DNA of 64,000 nt from Trema orientale. Its lineage: Eukaryota > Streptophyta > Magnoliopsida > Rosales > Cannabaceae. The stretch lies in the NCBI GenBank assembly GCA_002914845.1, contig JXTC01000672.1:57375-121374 (forward strand). Reading direction: 5' to 3'. This document shows, one piece after another, positions 11,211 through 23,227 of this stretch (its first letter is position 1; each line of letters opens with the position of its first letter). Under the pieces are notes generated by a model. That model searched no databases, was not told the DNA's origin, and saw nothing but the letters and a program-made list of their open reading frames with translations. Position numbers and translations under genes: made by a program.

Positions 11211-12721
11211 ACTTAATATTTGTATATTTAATATGTTTTATATATGGTCAGTATATGTAGAACCTGACTCGCTTGCGCGCGGCAACTGTAAATGCATTTT
11301 ATTATCTTTTGATAAATACGTACAATGCATTCATTATTTTTTTTGGAAATCCTAAATTGACTTGACCATAAAGATAAACCAATAATACTTGGGTCATGAT
11401 CGACCAGGAAACACACATTAGATCGATTTCCTCGGTACAATAAGCCTATGCATGCATGCAACGATACGAACAATTCATAATTCAGACTTTAAAAAAAAAA
11501 CGGAAAAAAGAAAACGGGATTCTCATACCTAAGTAATCAATTTTAGAAAATAAAACAAATAGTGAAATCACAATTTTTTTTTTTAAAAAAAAAAGAAAAA
11601 GCTATGCCAAGAAATAGTTGTCTTTTCTTTTTAGTCAATACGTTGGAATATTAAGACAAGCGAAGCGAGATAACTTAGTCATTCAGCTGTCTTCTATACT
11701 ATATTCAGAAGCCTTTGATTTGATTTGATTATTATTATTATTATTATCGTTATTATTATTATTGTTGTTATTATTAGTTTGCATCATTGATTTGGTCACC
11801 CTCTTTTGTCCACATCACGTTGTTTTGTCTTTGAATTTTAACTTCAAATTAAACCTGCTTCCAATATACTTTTTTTAATACAAGATGGATTCATCAGTAC
11901 ACAGCTCTTAGCTAGCTAGGTTTTTCTATTCAACGAGCTTAGTTTATATACTTTATATGGGATGCATATGCCATATGGTACGTATACCTACATATTAATG
12001 AATGTCATAACATTTCAAATTTGTACCGTTGCACGTAACTTTAGTTATATGATATAGCTATCATGTAAATAACGGACACTTACTACAACTATATCCCTAT
12101 CCTTCCCTTTTCCAAAAAAATAAAATAAAATAAAATAAAGGAAAATAAAAGATATATCATAATCCTACCGTAAGAATTCTCTTTATTGATTTACTGTTTT
12201 CTCACTCCTCATTCAAAACTAAAACTTATGTAGTGTACTAAGCCAGAATTCTTGAAGTACGTAGTTGATGATTTTTTTTTTTCAATTATGATTACTAATT
12301 TTTATATATTGAAAAATACAATCTATTAATAATGGGTGAGTTGACAAAAGAGTCTCTTTTGAAAAACATATTTTTGAAAATAAAAAAAAAATTATGTTTT
12401 TAATTTTTTTATGAAGTAGTCTTTTTTGAGAATGTTCGACCATGCTCAACTTATACTCAATTCCAACCAACTCTATACCCAATTATACGAAAAGACTATT
12501 TTACAAAAAATTTTAAAACACAGCGCTTTTATTAAAACTCACTTGTAAAAAATCCATTTTTCCTAATTTTTCTTAAATAACTTGATAGTGACTTAGTGTA
12601 TTAGATGTTACCCTCCAAGTGAGTAGGATAAAATCAACGTCTGAAAAAAAAAAAAAAACGGAATCTTCATTTGTCAATTTTCTTCCTCTAAATAGAATAT
12701 TTTTTCTTTTTTTTTCTTTAA
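11211..12721. other. AT-rich intergenic region with an (ATT)n microsatellite
   Basis: No gene seen. A trinucleotide microsatellite (ATT with a few GTT units) occupies about 11725-11777. The reading frames at 11228-11473 and 12282-12482 look like chance. Confidence 0.5.
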
Positions 12722-13676
12722 GGGATAATATCAAAAAAAAAAAAAATCACCACTTTTAGTGTTTTATAAAAAACCTACACCTTTTCATTTATATCAAATT
12801 AAATATTCAATTTGTATTTGATAGAATCGGGTGCACACTTTTAGTCAAAGTTGGAACTTTAGTTTGTTGAAAAAGACAATTTTACCATTTAAACTCATAA
12901 AATATATATTAAAAATTAGAAATATTGAAACCAATTATTATTGTCTTTCATTTTAAAAAAATATATATTTTAGGTGAAATTAATAACTATTAAAAATAAA
13001 ACCTTTGTCATTCTTTTTCTTTTTGATATTTAATTGTTTTAGATAATTTAAAGGTGAAAATAATAATACTAAAATTAAAAATTTTGCCATTCTTTTCTTT
13101 TTGAAATTTAATTATTTTAAATAATTTAAACTCATTTTAGTTTCAATTATTATTATTTTCACTTAAAATATTTTTTTTTAAAAAAAGAAGAAAGAAAAAA
13201 ATAAAAAATTTAACATTTGTTATTCTTTCTCTTTTTTTAAAAAAAAAAAAAAGAAGAAGAAGAAGAAAGAAATCAGTTGTTTTGAATAATGTAAACTCTT
13301 GAAAAAGAAAAGAAGAACAAAACGATTATTTTTTTCAAACTTTGGTCATTCTTTTTTTAAAATTATTTTGAATAGTTGAAACTCTTTTTATTTTTAAAAA
13401 TTATTATTTTCACTTAAAATATTTTTTATTAGAAAAATAAAAACAAAAGTAATTATTTTCAATATTTATTAGTTTTAATATATATTTTATGAGTTTAAAA
13501 GGTAAAATTGTCTTTTTTAATAAACTAAAGTTCCAATTTTGACTAAATATATGAGACCAGTCTTATTTGATAAGAAAATACAACTTAAAATTTTTATTTG
13601 ATGTAAACGAAAAGATGCAGGTTTTTTTTATAAGCACTTAAAAATATGGGTTTTTCTTGATATTATCATTTTCTTT
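12722..13676. mobile_element. Foldback element, about 955 bp
   Basis: Arms of at least 200 bases: ggataatatcaaaaa... at the left is the inverse of ...cttgatattatcatt at the right. A shared block near 12850-12935 (ggaactttagttt, aaactcataaaatatata) is mirrored at about 13475-13540. The middle holds degenerate internal repeats around attattttcacttaaaatat. It has no coding sequence. Confidence 0.75.
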
Positions 13677-13871
13677 TAAACAAAAATACACACGAGACAG
13701 GTGCATGAATAGATTGGATGATAGAGGCACCCGGAGTCAAAACAATGAACTTGGGCTACGTCTCCAGTATATTGCCAGGAAATAGACTTGACTATGAGTA
13801 ATTTGGGCCAAAATGATATTTTAACAGTATTTTTCAAAATGACTTTTTCCATAATACATATTAGTGACCAA

Positions 13872-14398
13872 TGTTAGGGAAATAACCACCCAAGTAGGTA
13901 CGCAAAATTATGAAAGTGATAAATAAAGCGAAATAAGAAGACACACAATTTACATGATTTACCAATTTGATTATATCTATGGGGCTACTACAAATCTTTC
14001 ACTGTAGGGAGAAAATTTACATTGTGTTTATGACACTCACAACTCACAAGCCTGACCCCAATTGCACTAAAGGTGTTTTTTCCTCACAAAAAAAATTCTC
14101 TCAAAGGCTTTTTCTTAAGCTTTTACTGAAAGCTCTCTTTTTTTCACTCTCAGCTTTGAGATTTTTCTCTCTTTATGTTGGGATGCCAAATGGAGTTGTG
14201 AATGGGTCTATTTATAGGCTAAAATATTTCCCCTTCACATGGTTAGTAGCCCATAATGCCTGCTTATTGTCAACAAAAATGAGCTTGGATGGTAGGAGTA
14301 AAAAACACATGTTATATTTCATTGTCAAAAAATGTGGCTGGTCACTATTTTTGACTGCCTACATTCTTTCACAATTTGACTGCCCACATTCTTTGACA
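13872..14398 (-). repeat. Copia 3' LTR
   Basis: 527 bp, TG...CA. On the minus strand it is preceded by the polypurine aaatgggagat (about 14399-14409). It pairs with the LTR at 30181-30705. A reading frame at 13967-14419 lies inside it and is not a gene. Confidence 0.9.
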
Positions 14399-14471
14399 AT
14401 CTCCCATTTGAAGACTTGATTTCAATCAGTCTTCACAAATCATGATCAATGCAGTAGTCCATCTCCCCTCT

Positions 14472-17400
14472 TCATGTTTGCAGGCCAGCTGAAGCTGAAC
14501 ACAACTTCAGTTTATCAATGGTCACTATCTTCGTTAATATATCTGCAGGATTTTTGCTTCCCAGAATCTTGTCAAGTACTAAGACTCCATCTTCCAAAGC
14601 TGATATGATGAAGTGATACCGTACTTGTATATGCTTTATTCTGGCATGAAAAACAGGATTCCTTGTCAAGTGAATTGCACTCTGGCTGTCATAATACAAC
14701 ACACTCTTCTCTTGCTTATGACCCAGTTCCTCCAAGAAAGACTTTAACTATATCATCTCTTTACAAGCTTCTGTTACGGCAACGTACTCTGACTCAGTAG
14801 TTGAAAGTGCAACAATCTTTTGCAACTTAGAAACCCAACTAACTGTTGTACCTCCAAGAGTGTAAACATATCCAGTAGTACTCTTTTTGCCGTCTAAATC
14901 ACTAGCCATATCAGCATCCACATAGCCTTGTAAGCCCAAATCCGCCCTTCTAAAACATAGGCCTTTGTCTGCAGTACCTCTCAAATATCTGAGAATCTAC
15001 TTTACTGCTTCCCAGTGCTGTTTACCTGGATTACTCATATACCGGCTCATAACTCTCACTACATGGGCTATATCCGATCTAGTACAAACCATGGCATATA
15101 TAAGACTGCCAATAGCAGATGTATAAGGTACCTTCACCATGTAGGTCCGCTTCTCCTCCGTCGAGGGTGACTGCTCTTTGGTTAGTTTGAAGTGACTAAC
15201 TAAAGGAGTATTCACAGGCTTTGCTCCGTTCATGTTAAATCTGTTAAGTACCTTCTTCATATATTCTTCTTGCGATATCTTCAACGTCCCGTTCATCCTG
15301 TCTCTAGAAATCCTCATCTCAAGGATTTGCTCTGTTACTCCTAAGTCCTTTATTGAGAATTCCTTTGACAATTCTTTTTTGAGCTTAACAATTTCCTTCA
15401 TGTAAGCTCCAACAATTAATATATCATCTACACATAGAAGTAGAATGATGTAGGAATTGTCAAACCTCTTCACATAGCAGCAATGATCTGTCTGGCATCT
15501 CAAGTAACCCTTGTTACTCATAAATCCATCAAACTTCTTGTACCACTATCTTGGAGCGTGTTTAAGACCATACAAGCTCTTTTGGAATTTGCACACCATT
15601 TTCTCCTTTTCTTATACTTTGAAGCCTTGTGGCTGCTTCATATAAATTTCTTCCTCTAAGTCACCATAGAGAAACACTATTTTGACATCTAACTGCTCTA
15701 GATATAGGTCTTCCTTAGCCACCAACCTGAGTACTGTTCTGATTGTGGTCAGTTTGACCACTGGAGAGAAAATCTCAGTGTAGTCAATGATTTCTTTCTC
15801 CTGAAAACTTTTTACAACAAGTTTTGCCTTATACCGTTTATTACCGTCATACTCTTCTTTTATTCGGTAGACCCACTTGTTGTGCAGTACCTTCTTTCCT
15901 TCTGGTAGTTCAGCTAACTCCCGTGTTTTATTGGATGACAGTGAATCCATCTCATCTTTCATGGCTAACTCCTACTTGATTGACTCATCATCCCGCACAG
16001 CTTCTTCATAAGTCTCTGGCTCTCCTCTATCAGTCAATAGAATGTAATGCGGTGCAGGGAAATATCTTTATAGCAGTCGAGTGGTTCTGGAGGATCTCCT
16101 GAGTTCAATTATAGAAGTTTATGGATCCGTGCTCAGGAGCTACAACTTCTTGGTTTTCTTGGGCGTTATTCTTCACTTCATCTACTAGGATGTCGTTCAA
16201 TGGCACTTCGTCTATCTTCTTGACTTCAGGACATGCACTATTGGCTCTGGTGCCTAATCTGTCCTTATATAATATATCCTCATTGAAGATAACATCTTTA
16301 CTCCTGATGATCTTCTAACTTTGGTTATCCCAGAAACGATAACCAAACTCATCGTTGCCATAACTGACAAAATAGCACTTCTTCGATTTTGGATCAAGCT
16401 TACTTTGAATAGCAGAGTCGATATGAATATAGGATAAATAACCGAAAACTTTCAAGAAAGAAAGTTTTACCTTTTTGTCGCTCCAAACCTCTTCTGGAAT
16501 TTTGAAATCAAGAGGTATTAAGGGTCCCCTGTTGATTAGAAATGCTGCAGTATTAACTACTTCAGCCCAGAACATTTTGGGCAATCCAGTATGTAACTTC
16601 ATACTCTTGGCATGTTCATTTAGGGTCCTGTCATCCTCTCAGCTATACCATTCTGTTGTGGTTTTCCAGGTTTGGTTTTCGCTATCTTGATCCCATTGAG
16701 TGCACAATATCTCTTGAACTCATCATCTTCATATTCTCCTCCATTATCAGACCGTAAACACTTAACTTTCAAATTGGTCTCATTTTCCACCATGACTTTC
16801 CACTTCTTAGAGGTATCGTAGACATCATATTTATTTTTCAAAAAATAAACCCACACCTTTTTGCTCGAATCGTCAATAAAAGTGACATAATATCTTGAGC
16901 CTCCAAGGGATATCACAAGGGATGGTCCCCACACATCTGTATGGATCAACTCTAACTTTGCCGCACGCGGTTCTCTTGCGCCTTTTGAAAAACTCACCTT
17001 TTTATGTTCGCCAAATATTCAACTTTCATAGAGACTATGCTCAACTGACTTCAGCTCTGGTAGCTTTCCTTTTGACAGCATCACATTCATTCTCTTTTCC
17101 CTCATATGCCTAAGTCTACAGTGCCATAGACTTGAATTAACACCGGCATCTACAGCTGCTAGTGTATCTCTGCAACTGAAAGTCATATAAAGAGTCCCAG
17201 TTTTGTTTCCTCAAGCAACAGCCATTTTTCCTTTGCTGACCTTCCACGAGCCATTAGAAAAGGTCACGTTATATCTATCATCATCAAGCTGTCACACCGA
17301 GATAAGATTCCTCATCAAGTCTGGTCCATGCCTTACTTTCTGGATTTTCCACGCCGATCCGTTTGACATCTTCAAACGAATATCGCCCATACCAACAATT

Positions 17401-17500
17401 TCTAATGGTTCTCCATTAGCCAGATACACCTTACCAAAATTACCAGAAACATAATTCTCGATAATTTCTCGGTGTGCAGTGGTATGGAACGAGGCTCCTG
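14472..17500 (-). pseudogene. Copia pol region (protease/integrase, RT, RNase H), fossil
   Basis: Domain order along the minus strand: pre-integrase/integrase about 17000-16315 (rve-type core with EYEDDEFKRYC and KPGKPQQNGIAERM), reverse transcriptase about 15962-14997 (NKWVYRIKEEYDG and the CVDDILI catalytic-type motif), and RNase H about 14984-14472 (GYVDADMASDLDGKKSTTGY). Broken. Confidence 0.88.
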
Positions 17501-17648
17501 AGTCTAAAACTCAAGAATCAATTGGACTATCAACAGACAATAGTAAAGCCTCTTATACCTCCTCAGTCATAGTATTGGCATTGTGTGAGTTGTCTTCCTT
17601 CATTGGTGCTCTACAGTTTTTCTTTAAGTGGCCAGTTCTGCCACAGTT

Positions 17649-18145
17649 TCAATACTCTAGTTTTCTTCCTGGTCTGGACTTATCTCTACCATTCCTTGAT
17701 TTAGACCTGTTGCGACCTCGATTAGAATTCCTCTCATTATTTCTGCCCATGTTCTCGAAATTTAGGGCAGAACTCGAAGATGTTTCTTCACCGGAATCTA
17801 CTCTTCGCATTTTCTCGGCGAGAACTCGATCCTTAACATCATTGAACTGTAACTTCCCTTTGCCAACAGAATTGCCAACCGCCGCACTCATAGATTCCCA
17901 ACTATTTGGTAAAAAAAAACTGAAAGAATAAGAGCATAAATCTCATCATCAAAATTGATTTCAACATACGTCAGTTGTGATATGATCGTGTTGAACTCAT
18001 TGATGTATGCTGCTATTGAAGCACATTTTCCCATCTTTAAATTAAACAACTTCTTCATCAAATGAACTTTGTTGTTTGCCAATGACTTCTCATACATATC
18101 TGAGAGGATGCTCATCATCTCCACTGTGATTTTCGCCTCTGCCAC
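17649..18145 (-). pseudogene. Copia gag region, fossil
   Basis: Gag-like sequence with the UBN2-type helical region about 18145-17950 (SLANNKVHLMKKLFNLKMG, followed by an INEFNTIISQL stretch). A charged Arg/Asn/Ser-rich linker follows about 17890-17650, just before a zinc-knuckle-like segment (NCGRTGHLKKNC) near 17600-17650. Broken. Confidence 0.75.
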
Positions 18146-18337
18146 ATTGTGAGTAACGTTCCTCGTTCATGTCAATCGGATTACGCCTAACACATGTCGA
18201 TCAAGGACTTTCCACTCATCGTCCTCCATTTTCTCTGGTTTCACCCCTGACAGAGGCTGATGCAATTTCATACTATGCAGATAATCTCTAATCTGCAATC
18301 TCCAGAATGAGAAATCTGAACTGTCAAATTTGACGAT

Positions 18338-19864
18338 TGATAACTCTATTTTTATAGAGTTAATTATGCCTTTTACACATTAAATATGTGTGTCCTAGAG
18401 TAATTTTAATTTAGATTTTGGGTAATTTAAGTTATTTTATTTAATTTTGGTTTAGATTTAGTTTTATTTAATTTTATGTTATTTTATTAGGTTTAGGTGT
18501 TTTTAATTAATTTAGTTTAAGTTTATTTAATTTGAATATGATTTCTTTTATTAGATTTAGGTTTAATTTAATTTGGTTTGAATCAGGCTTTAAAAAAAAA
18601 AAAAAAAAAAGGAAACAGCTCCTGAGACCGTGTCTTATCCCGTGTGGCACAGTTCCTGTACGCCCATTCTTTCGTCCATTCACAAGCCGCCACATCACTT
18701 CAGTTAAAGTTAAACTTTCTTTGTCCAATCAGCTCCTGGTTCTGTGCCGAGCTCATGCGTATTTGCCGCATGGGATAATTGCCCAAGTAGCAGAAATTGA
18801 AACATGAAACAATAGGAAAGAGAAAAGAAGAGGAAAAAGAGGAAAAACTACCACATATCTTCCACCAATCAGAATGGTGCCTTAGAGAACATGAATTCAC
18901 TCCCATCAGCTAGAAAAGGGCTACAGAATAAGAGGAAAAAACACACCATGCTAGAGAGAGATAAACACAATAGTCCAGAGAGAGAGATAGATTAGTAGAG
19001 AGAGCAATTGGAGGCCAAATTGGAAGAGGAAGCTTGCAATTATTCTCAATTATTCCCCACTCTGCTCAAATCTCGTTTGTTTAATTTTAGTTTTTCATTA
19101 TGTTGCAAATTTTTATTTTTAGTTTTGTCATTTTAGTTATGAACTAGATTTTGTCTCTAGGATTACAATGGGATCTCTATATGTAGTTTGAATTATGATG
19201 TTTCCTTTTTGATTTTACAATTTTAATTTACGAATTGCTTATTCTATCTTGTTCTTAATACTTTTGAGTACTTGATCACCACTTAAATTGATATTAGTAA
19301 TCTGTATGAACTTGGAAAAGGAATTTCAGATTTAGAGCTAGATAGAATAACACATGATCATGCTTAGATAAGTTTGTGTAGGATAGGAATATACCTACAT
19401 AACATGTGCAATTACTGAAAGACCTTACTCTTAATGAATCTTTTCTTAATCTTATTCACATAGGAATATAGCGAGTTAATTAGAGAAAATATTTCTACAT
19501 GACTATCGGAAGAGGCTTATAGATATACTAGGGTTCTCGATTGGCAATTCAGGTTAGATAGTAATTCAAAGAGGATAACTAGTGATTCAGGCATACGTAA
19601 AGTGAAAATTATAGTCCTAGGTTTATTTTTTATTGGTGATTTGATAAATTACTTGCACTATTTAATTTTGTTTTACTTATTTTCTTATCTTATTTTAGTT
19701 TTATTTTTAATTTTAAAATTTTTAAATTGATTGTTTGGATAAATTGGTAACTAGTGTAAGTTAGTACTTAACGAATTATAGCAATTTCTCTGTGGGAACG
19801 ATATCTTTATTCATCACTTTATTACTTGTTTGATACGTGCGTTTGCGTATAAAAATCTATAATA
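18338..19864 (+). repeat. Gypsy 5' LTR
   Basis: Starts tgataactctattttt and ends ataaaaatctataata. It pairs with 28382-30046. Small reading frames at 18507-18807 recur in the other LTR and are not genes. Confidence 0.88.
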
Positions 19865-19870
19865 TGTTTT

Positions 19871-19888
19871 TGGCGCTGTTGCCGGAGA
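19871..19888 (+). other. Primer-binding-site-like sequence of the Gypsy element
   Basis: tggcgctgttgccggaga lies a few bases past the 5' LTR end. The plant Athila group has a closely similar tggcgccgttgccggg at this place. Confidence 0.65.
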
Positions 19889-21167
19889 AATTGTTTTATA
19901 ATTTTTTTTTGTTAATATAATATCGATTAGTTGAGATTTAATTCAAACTTTTGTTTTATTTTATTTATTATTTTTTTCTTTTCTTTGATAATCTCAAGTA
20001 CTCTTTAGCAGTACATGAGAAGTACGAGAAGTTGGGAGCCTTTGCCGATAGATCCTGGGATTGAAAGAATGCTTAGAGATATTCGAAGAGCAAAAAATCG
20101 ACAAGCAAATCCTCCAGCACTAATGGGTGACCAGGATGAGACGAAGCCTCTATGTGATTATGATATTCCATTAATTGATGGCCTCAGTTCAAGCATTCGA
20201 AGACCTACCATTAATGCTAATAACTTTAAACTGAAGCTCGCTATTATTCAGATGATCCAAAGCTCAGTCTAGTTTGGAGGATTACCTAGTGATGATCCGA
20301 ACCAGAACATTGTGAATTTTTCAGAAATTTGCGATACTTTCAAGCATAATGGAGCTTCTGATGATGCAATCAGGTTACGACTTTTCCCTTTCTCTCTGCG
20401 GGATTAAGCTAAGAGTTGGTTGAACTCCTTACTAGCTAGGTCAATCACTATATGTGATGATTTGGCATAGAAATTTCGGACAAAGTTTTTTCCACCAGCA
20501 AAGACATCCCAGCTGCGCAATGATATTACCTCCTTCATCCAATTCGACAATGAATCACTATATGAGGCTTGGGAGCGGTATAAAGATATGTTGAGAAGAT
20601 ACCCACATCACGGGATCCCGAAGTGGTTATAAGTTCAAACGTTCTATAATGGCCTAATGGGACACTTAAGAAGCATGTAACCTATTGGAGGAGATGGCAG
20701 CAGGTGGAGGTACCTTAATGGGGAAATCGAATGAAGAAGCATGTAACCTATTAGAGGAGATGGCAGCTAATAACTACCAATGGCCGTCAGAAAGAATGAA
20801 TCCAAAGAGAGCAGCCAGCATAAATGAATAGGAGACTATGGCATCCTTAGCCACACAAGTTAATACTTAGCCACACAAGTTAATACTTTATCCAAGAAGA
20901 TTGACTCGATGGGAATTCAGGCGATGCATAGGCCATATACAGTTTGTGAAAGTTGAGGTGACAATCATGTGATTGGCCAATGTTCCCTTACTATTGAATC
21001 AGCACAATATGTCAACAACTTCAATCGACAACAAAATAATCCCTATTCTAATTTCTACAACCCAGGATGGAAAAATCACCCTAATTTTTCTTGAAATAAT
21101 ACCAACAACCAAAGGTCCACTTCACTGGACGTTCTATGCCGCCACCTGGATTTGCACAACAAGCCCC

Positions 21168-22629
21168 TGTTGGAATAATATTCTATAAAGCAGTTTATTA
21201 TTTTGATATTATAAACAATTTATTATCAGATTATTTGTTATCTATTTATTGTTAATAAATTCCATGTTATGAATTTTATTTCATTTATGTCCCATTGATA
21301 TACATGTAATGTTTATGTTTATCTTATGCAAATATCTAAAAGATTCCGAGACATATAATGAGTAATAAAGAATTATTCGTATGATGAGTTCATATGTGGG
21401 AGACATTATATTCTTTATTTCATTATGTCTAAATTAAATTGTTNNNNNNNNNNNNNNNNNNNNNNNNNNNNNNNNNNNNTAGAAGACCTTAATCCTAGTG
21501 ATTAACGAACTTACTTTCATGTGTTTTATCTTTTTGAGTTACTAAAGGACTAGTTCCGATTTATGGTTCGAACTCCGGTATCTTGGAAGATAAGTGATAT
21601 GAAATGTGTAGAACGTTTTCATGATGGACATGCATATGATGTCACTTTGAGTTTTTTCAAGTACTTGGATAATATAAACCAGGGCCTCGGTATTCACCAT
21701 GTGAATTTGACTGTGTTGGTATAAGCAGATACAAACACCGTAGTCAATTATTATCCATTAGATAAAAAATGACAACTCAAAGGTAAATATGTACTAGAGG
21801 GGTAATACGGTAATTTCGCCCTGCTAGTACGGCATTGCATTGGGGGTATGTCTGCAAGAATAGTATATGCTAAATGGATCAAGCTAATTAATTGTTAATA
21901 AGCTTCACAGAAAATAAAAATGATATTTAGTCCAAGAGTTCAATATTAGGCCTATAGTGGTGTGCCCCAATATTAATAGACAAGGCCCAATCATAATTAA
22001 GAGTTAATTATGATAGTGGGTATATGGTCCATTGGAGCTTGGGCTTTATGGATCTATCTGGTCCCGTGTCTAGCTCAAATTAAAACCCAATAGTTATTTG
22101 ATGATCAGTTGAGCCCAACAAGTCCAATAAGCCCATTAGGGTTTATTAATCTCTCTATATAGTTAAGAGAAAAGTTCTCTAACTATACAATTAAGAGTTA
22201 CACGTGAAACACTACCTTGAGAAGCGAGTGTCACATGAAAACCAGAGAGAAAAAGAGCAGAAAAAAATCGGCCACTACTAGGGATTCACAGTCCTTGGTA
22301 TTTCGGCCATCCCGGAGAAATCGGTTCGAGAAGATTGTCTTCTTGTTCGTCTGCAGATCCTTTTGTTGGGAATCAAGAAGATGACCCCCCACCAGATCAA
22401 TCAAACGGTTTTCAAGAATAGACGGGAAGACGAGAAGGTTGTGGAGCGAATCCGGGTATTATTCTTGTCTAGATCAAGAGTTAATTTATGTTAGATCACG
22501 ATCTAAAAGGTTTCGTAAATAGAAAAAATTTAAACGACCAATTCCGTTGCGTTTCTTAATTTTACAAAACTATGGTGTTCTTAAAAATGATTTTATGAAA
22601 ATATTTTCCGGGAATTTATTCAGTAAACA
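21168..22629 (+). mobile_element. LTR-like insertion inside the Gypsy gag
   Basis: About 1.46 kb of unrelated sequence splits the gag. It begins tgttggaataatattc and ends near aaaca, so it has TG...CA edges, and it holds no protein sequence. This fits a solo LTR. No target duplication could be matched with confidence, so the exact right edge is uncertain. Confidence 0.55.
21444..21479. other. Assembly gap, 36 N
   Basis: A run of 36 unresolved bases inside the LTR-like insertion. The true length is unknown. Confidence 0.99.
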
Positions 22630-23227
22630 CCAGCAGCCCCACCACCACAGCAAGAGAAAAAACCATTACTCGAGGAGATATTTATGCAGTACATGGCCAA
22701 AAACGATGCAATTCTTCAAAACCAAGCTGCCACATTAAGATCCTTTGAGATGCAGTTGGGTCAATTAGCCAATGCTGTTAATAACTATCCTCAAGGAACA
22801 CTGCCAGAGAATACTGAGGTGAATCTAAAGAGAGAAAAAAGGAGCAATGTAAAGTAATCATCTTGAGAAGTGATAAAGAAGTGCAAAGAGAAGTTGGAGA
22901 ACCTGATGTGATCAAGGGTGAGAACATTGAAGAGAAACCACATGAGGAGAGCCTACTAGAAGCAACATCTAAGCTTGAGATGACTCCTTATAACCCACTG
23001 CCACCATTCCCACAGAGATTTCAGAAGAAGAATCTTGACCAGATATTTAAGAAGTTGCACATTAATATCCCGTTCGCAAAAGCTCTGGAGTAAATGCCCA
23101 GCTACGTTAAATTCATGAAGGATATTCTATCTAAAAAGAGAAGGTTGGGAGAATTTGAGACAGTAGCTCTTACAGAGGAATGCAGCGCTATCCTTATCAA
23201 GAAATTACCTCTAAAACTGAAAGATCC

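Larger units (their letters stand above)
20015..23092 (+). pseudogene. Gypsy gag region, interrupted fossil
   Basis: The start has the Athila-type DPGIERMLRDIRRAKNRQAN block (20015-20110) and a DYDIPLIDGL segment. A retrotransposon gag region follows to about 21167. After the LTR-like insertion it resumes at about 22630 with the EEIFMQYMAKND and MQLGQLANAVNN blocks and a proline-rich NPLPPFPQRFQKK stretch near 23000. Broken. Confidence 0.8.

Noticed and set aside
13967-14419. 150-residue plus-strand frame
   Set aside because: It lies inside the Copia LTR on the wrong strand; the sister LTR does not keep it open.
18507-18906. Paired frames that recur at 28691-28991
   Set aside because: Both lie in the LTRs of the Gypsy element, so the repetition is just the LTR pair.
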